The position numbers were made by a program, and so were the translations under genes. A stretch of 17,765 bases of DNA from Sediminibacterium sp. (lineage in GTDB: Bacteria > Bacteroidota > Bacteroidia > Chitinophagales > Chitinophagaceae), in contig JALQXE010000182.1 of the NCBI GenBank assembly GCA_023263235.1, positions 1 to 17,765 on the forward strand, given 5' to 3'. Below are positions 14,726 to 17,765 of this stretch, one piece after another; position 1 is the stretch's first letter, and each line of letters starts with the position of its first letter. The notes under the pieces are model-generated. The model saw only the letters and a list, made by a program, of their open reading frames with translations. It had not been told where the DNA came from and made no database searches.

Positions 14726-15385
14726 ATGAAAAAGCAAATATTACTTTTATTTTTTCTCTTTGCTACTATAATTACCAAAGCCCAAACAACCCCCGCATTT
14801 TGGCAGGATATCGTTTCTTTTAAAATGAAAGATTCCGCACAAATGCCCCCTAATAATGCCATTTTATTTGTGGGTAGTTCATCCTTTGCTTTGTGGAAGG
14901 ACGTAAGTAATTATTTTCCAGGATATACAATCATTAATAGGGGCTTTGGGGGTTCCACTTTAACAGATGTGATTAGATACACATATGACATTGTGCTTCC
15001 TTATCAACCTAAACAAGTAGTGATTTATTGCGGAGAGAATGATTTAGCAAGTGCCGATAGTGTTACAGCAGTGGAAGCGTATAACCGCTTTATTACTTTA
15101 TTTGGAATGATTAGAACCAACTTACCTAAGGCCAATATCGCTTTTGTTTCAATGAAGCCAAGTCCTAGTCGTGCAAGTATACAAGAGAAAGTAAAAACCA
15201 CCAATTATCTAGTTAAAAAATTTATAGCATCACAAAAGAATGCAGCTTTTATTGACATTTACGATGCCATGTTAGATACCAAAAAACAAATGCGTGAAGA
15301 ACTTTATGTTTCAGACCGGTTACATATGAAACCCGCAGGCTATTTGATTTGGCAAAAAGCAATTACACCTTATTTAATAAAATAA
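14726..15385 (+). CDS. Secreted SGNH/GDSL-type esterase
   Basis: A periplasmic or secreted hydrolase of the SGNH superfamily, which removes acyl or acetyl groups from sugars, lipids or polymers. The signal peptide covers residues 1-19 (TKA-QTT). Block I is ILFVGSSSFALW with nucleophile Ser52; block II NRGFGGST gives the oxyanion Gly at 75 or 76; block III GENDL has Asn105; block V SDRLHMKPAGY has Asp197 and His200. All four blocks are in normal order and spacing, and 219 residues is typical. It leads a plus-strand run, with the permease gene starting 9 bases after its stop. Sugar deacetylation is a fair guess for this subfamily in Bacteroidota, but the substrate is not visible. Confidence 0.9.
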   Translation: MKKQILLLFFLFATIITKAQTTPAFWQDIVSFKMKDSAQMPPNNAILFVGSSSFALWKDVSNYFPGYTIINRGFGGSTLTDVIRYTYDIVLPYQPKQVVIYCGENDLASADSVTAVEAYNRFITLFGMIRTNLPKANIAFVSMKPSPSRASIQEKVKTTNYLVKKFIASQKNAAFIDIYDAMLDTKKQMREELYVSDRLHMKPAGYLIWQKAITPYLIK

Positions 15386-15394
15386 ACAATAGCA

Positions 15395-16264
15395 ATGATA
15401 TTATTAATTATTGCTATTGTTATTCGGATTATTGTAAATCCTATTTCTAATGTTTTTCAAAAACAATTAACATTAGTTCAGCATCCATTATTTGTGAATT
15501 TAGTTTCCTATGCCATTTTATCTTTTGTAAGTTTGTTTTTACTTCTTGATTTTCCTTTTCGTTCTATTTCAATTTATTTTTGGATTTATTCCATAATTGG
15601 AGGTATTTGCGGCGCACTGGGCAATGGATTTATCGTAAAAGCACTTGAACAAGGGCAGCTTTCCGTATTAGGGCCTATAAATGCATATAAATCACTGGTA
15701 GGTGTTATTTTTGCTTTTTTAATTATTGGCGAGTTGCCCAATGCTTGGGGTTTTCTTGGCATTGCATGTATTATTATTGGTAGCTATTTTGTGTTAGACA
15801 ATGAGAATGGGAGGTTCTCATGGAATATATTTAAACAAAAGTCGATTCAGTTTCGTTTAGCAGCTTTAGTCCTCACTGGCATTCAGGCCGTATTCGATAA
15901 AAGAGTAATTCAAGAAGCAGGTTTAATTTATGCATTTGCTGGCTGGTGTATTTTTGGGCTTTTATTTTCATTGCCCCTATTTTTGACTACTCAATGCAGC
16001 TTTAGGGCACAGTGGAAAGAAGTTTCTAAACCAGTAATGTTAAAATACTTTGGACTGCTAATTTCAATTGCACTCATGGTCGTAACCACTAATTATGCAT
16101 TTGCGCATATGAAAGTGGGAACCGCCCTAGCCTTATTCCAAATATCAATTCTTATGTCTGTTTTATTTGGTCATCATTTTTTTCAAGAATCAGGTGTCGT
16201 AAAAAAAATCGTTGGTTCAACAATAATGATTGTGGGATCTGTTTTAATTTTAATCCTTAATTAA
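15395..16264 (+). CDS. EamA/DMT-family permease
   Basis: An inner-membrane transporter of the drug/metabolite transporter superfamily with about ten hydrophobic helices in two EamA repeats (roughly residues 1-135 and 150-289). Typical elements are GNGFIVKALEQGQLSVLGPI in the first repeat, the GELPNAWGFLGIACIIIGSYF hairpin closing it, and TTNYAFAHMKVGTALALFQIS in the second. At 289 residues it has full length, and the basic loops are consistent with both termini inside. Family members move metabolites, amino acids or nucleosides; nothing here indicates the cargo. It follows the SGNH hydrolase by 9 bases and precedes the acetyltransferase by 6, so the three are probably co-transcribed. Confidence 0.88.
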   Translation: MILLIIAIVIRIIVNPISNVFQKQLTLVQHPLFVNLVSYAILSFVSLFLLLDFPFRSISIYFWIYSIIGGICGALGNGFIVKALEQGQLSVLGPINAYKSLVGVIFAFLIIGELPNAWGFLGIACIIIGSYFVLDNENGRFSWNIFKQKSIQFRLAALVLTGIQAVFDKRVIQEAGLIYAFAGWCIFGLLFSLPLFLTTQCSFRAQWKEVSKPVMLKYFGLLISIALMVVTTNYAFAHMKVGTALALFQISILMSVLFGHHFFQESGVVKKIVGSTIMIVGSVLILILN

Positions 16265-16270
16265 TTTATT

Positions 16271-16735
16271 TTGCAATATACCATTCCAGTCACCGAATTA
16301 CAATTAAAGGACGCAGTAAACTTATTTAATGAGTACGCAAACTCCTTGAATATTAGTTTAGACTTTCAAAATTTTAGTAAAGAGCTTGAAATTATCAATA
16401 GCATGTACGGAAGTCCAACAGGCTGCCTTTTACTTGTATATGACAATAATATAGCTATTGCTTGCGCAGCTTATAGAAAAATTGGGGAGGGTATTTGTGA
16501 ATTAAAAAGAATGTATATAAAACCCGCTTTTAGAAGCCAAGGTATTGGTCAACACCTAGTGAATTTACTTTGTGATAAAGCAAAGCAGAATGGTTATTGT
16601 TTAATGCGATTAGATACTTTGAATACGATGTTGCCGGCTTTAAGCTTATATCGGAAAAATGGCTTTATAACAATTGAAGCATATTATCATAATCCCAACG
16701 AGGGTGTTGTTTATATGGAAAAGCAACTTAGTTAA
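16271..16735 (+). CDS. GNAT-family N-acetyltransferase
   Basis: A cytoplasmic GCN5-related acetyltransferase of 154 residues that transfers acetyl from acetyl-CoA to an amine. Motif A reads LKRMYIKPAFRSQGIGQHLV, with the acetyl-CoA pyrophosphate loop R88-x-x-G91-x-G93; the closing LSLYRKNGFITIEAYY is the usual motif B region. The start is unusual: the only in-frame start between the TAA of the permease gene (16262-16264) and the conserved sequence is TTG at 16271. The two genes are in the same frame with 6 bases between, so translational coupling or reinitiation is likely. The acceptor substrate is unknown; co-transcription with a permease might mean the two handle the same compound. Confidence 0.85.
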   Translation: MQYTIPVTELQLKDAVNLFNEYANSLNISLDFQNFSKELEIINSMYGSPTGCLLLVYDNNIAIACAAYRKIGEGICELKRMYIKPAFRSQGIGQHLVNLLCDKAKQNGYCLMRLDTLNTMLPALSLYRKNGFITIEAYYHNPNEGVVYMEKQLS

Positions 16736-16796
16736 TTTTTAGCAACTTTTTCTAATCTGCTTATCCAAGTAAAGATTTAACATAAAAATTTCAACT

Positions 16797-16844
16797 TTTG
16801 TTCCCATTTCATATTTTGGAACAAATTGCCAATAAATTTATTGG
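16797..16844. promoter_or_regulatory. Pair of inverted repeats upstream of the SnoaL-like gene (candidate operators)
   Basis: Two separate symmetric elements occupy this stretch. The first is an 8-base inverted repeat, TTTGTTCC at 16797-16804 and GGAACAAA at 16818-16825, with a 13-base spacer and no T-run after it, so it is not an obvious terminator. The second is a perfect 16-base palindrome, CCAATAAATTTATTGG, at 16829-16844. The palindrome ends 20 bases before a TATTTTTG box, placing it over the expected -33 region, which is where a repressor or activator dimer would bind. Regulation is inferred from symmetry and position. Confidence 0.45.
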
Positions 16845-16864
16845 TTATCGCTTTTGTTTCACAA

Positions 16865-16872
16865 TATTTTTG
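16865..16872 (+). promoter_or_regulatory. Putative -7 promoter box for the SnoaL-like gene
   Basis: TATTTTTG matches the Bacteroidota -7 consensus TAnnTTTG fully, 23 bases before the ATG at 16896. A -33 TTTG is not exact; ATTG at 16840-16843, inside the palindrome, is the nearest at suitable spacing. A weak -33 box under a palindrome fits a regulated promoter. Confidence 0.45.
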
Positions 16873-16895
16873 ATATTCATTAAAACTAAATATAC

Positions 16896-17384
16896 ATGAA
16901 AAAGCAAATTTCAATTGCGATAACGGCTTTGTTCCTTTTCGCTACATCGTCTTCTTTTGCCCAAAAAGCAGAAAAAGAAAGTAAGTTGGTAAAATGGTAT
17001 GGTAACGTATGGGATGTTGTGATTAATCAAGGTAGAGTGAATATTTTAGATACTGCTTATGCTGATAATGCCGTTTTACATACCGTGCCAGAAACTAAAG
17101 GAAAAGCAAATTGTATTGCTTATTATGCTAATTATGTAACAGGGTTTTCAAACAGACAATTTATAGTGAAAGAGTCGTTTTCTTCAGGAAATAAATTGGT
17201 TAAATACTGGCAGTTCAAAGGCAAACATACTGGCAACTTTTTTGGTATACCAGCTACCAATAAGGATGTGGATGTGATTGGCTGTACCATTGCCACTATT
17301 GTGAATGGAAAAATTACCGAAGAACAAGATTTCTTTGATAATTTAGAATTTTTACAACAATTGGGTTTAATGCCAAGACAATAG
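16896..17384 (+). CDS. Secreted SnoaL-like (NTF2-fold, ester-cyclase type) protein
   Basis: A 162-residue exported protein. The Sec signal is residues 1-22 (SSSFA-QKA). The mature part follows the SnoaL-like pattern: an opening helix, LDTAYADNAVLHTVP, then TGNFFGIPATNKDVDVIGCT, IVNGKITEEQDFFDNLEFL and a closing QQLGLMP, which is the usual C-terminal Q-L-G of this family. SnoaL itself closes polyketide rings, but most relatives are small cavity proteins of unknown role, and the extracytoplasmic ones are largely uncharacterised. The gene has its own promoter-like region with two inverted repeats and ends 4 bases from the convergent AraC-type regulator, which is a candidate controller simply by proximity. 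Confidence 0.83.
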   Translation: MKKQISIAITALFLFATSSSFAQKAEKESKLVKWYGNVWDVVINQGRVNILDTAYADNAVLHTVPETKGKANCIAYYANYVTGFSNRQFIVKESFSSGNKLVKYWQFKGKHTGNFFGIPATNKDVDVIGCTIATIVNGKITEEQDFFDNLEFLQQLGLMPRQ

Positions 17385-17388
17385 GAAA

Positions 17389-17765
17389 TTAATTCGAAGT
17401 AGATTCAAGTGATTTTATAAAAGCGGAAGGGGTAACACCCTTTCGCTCTTTAAATGCATCAATAAATTTAGATCTGGACGCAAATCCTGCGTTTGCAGAT
17501 ATCGCCTCAATAGTTAAGCTCTTAGACTCTCCCTCTTCCAATAAAGTACAAACATAGTCGATACGTAAATTTTTTCTCCATTCACTAAATGTGATTTTTA
17601 GTTCCTTATTAAAATAAGTAGAGAGAAAACGCTCGGGTATTTTTAAGTCAAAGGACATTTGTGAAAGTGTAAAATCCTTTTTTACAAAAGGGGTTTCGCT
17701 TAAATAGGAATTCAGTATTTTTTCAAAATCATCAAATTGAACACTTGATTTTACCTTCTTGGGAA
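17389..17765 (-). CDS. AraC-family transcriptional regulator, 5' part outside the window
   Basis: The C-terminal DNA-binding domain of an AraC/XylS-type regulator. The minus strand is open from the stop at 17389 to the right edge (124 visible residues), so the ATG at 17658 is an internal codon and not the start: the in-frame sequence before it reads DDFEKILNSYLSETPFVKKD, the helix and linker that normally precede the first helix-turn-helix. The first HTH spans FTLSQMSFDLKIPERFLSTY, the second LTIEAISANAGFASRSKFID, followed by the signature FKERKGVTPSAF. The N-terminal ligand or membrane domain lies beyond the window, so the signal sensed is unknown. It converges on the SnoaL-like gene with only 4 bases between the stop codons. 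Confidence 0.88.
   Translation of the reverse strand, partial: PKKVKSSVQFDDFEKILNSYLSETPFVKKDFTLSQMSFDLKIPERFLSTYFNKELKITFSEWRKNLRIDYVCTLLEEGESKSLTIEAISANAGFASRSKFIDAFKERKGVTPSAFIKSLESTSN

Overview
The window looks like chromosomal DNA of a low-GC Bacteroidota, most probably from the Chitinophagales/Chitinophagaceae. The evidence is AT-rich sequence, many Sec signal peptides whose mature protein starts with Gln after Ala, near-absence of Shine-Dalgarno sequences, promoter-like TAnnTTTG boxes, and the families present: exported Gfo/Idh/MocA enzymes, exported AP-endonuclease-2-type TIM barrels, a subclass B1 metallo-beta-lactamase and PD40 propellers. No rRNA, tRNA, CRISPR array, transposase or integrase is visible. 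The taxonomic placement is inference.

Layout, left to right. (1) Positions 1-820 are disturbed. About 40 bases of roughly 70% GC precede an acyl-ACP thioesterase fragment, which is itself cut and joined out of frame, near 450, to the tail of a membrane protein. (2) 1003-3749 holds a lipoprotein DNA/RNA non-specific endonuclease, a decayed VOC/PhnB-type fragment on the minus strand, an exported sugar isomerase/epimerase-like TIM barrel with a strong terminator, and a subclass B1 metallo-beta-lactamase. (3) 3772-5588 is a minus-strand block: a Thr/Ser-rich lipoprotein with its own terminator, then an AHSA1/SRPBCC protein and a VanZ-like membrane protein with an added periplasmic domain. (4) 5718-11225 is the core of the window, a tightly spaced plus-strand cluster of five genes: three exported Gfo/Idh/MocA oxidoreductases (two with Tat-type and one with a Sec-type signal), a secreted PD40 beta-propeller, and a cytoplasmic YdeI/DUF1801 protein ending in a CDGSH iron-sulfur motif. 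(5) 11240-17765 carries a multi-pass DUF4153-like membrane protein, an enlarged secreted glutamate-racemase homologue, a METTL-like methyltransferase, a three-gene run (SGNH hydrolase, EamA permease, GNAT acetyltransferase), a secreted SnoaL-like protein behind a dense set of inverted repeats, and the 3' part of an AraC-family regulator.

How the genes may work together. The exported TIM barrel and the three exported Gfo/Idh/MocA proteins resemble the redox-based, 3-keto-sugar type of glycoside processing known in Bacteroidota (oxidation at C3, elimination, hydration, reduction), placed here in the periplasm. That is an inference from families and signals; substrate and cofactor supply are unknown, and no DUF1080 hydrolase/lyase, SusC or SusD gene lies in the window.

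The observations most worth following are the YdeI-CDGSH fusion, the secreted and enlarged MurI-like racemase, the B1 beta-lactamase with complete zinc ligands, the Tat/Sec-mixed oxidoreductase operon, and the VanZ fusion.
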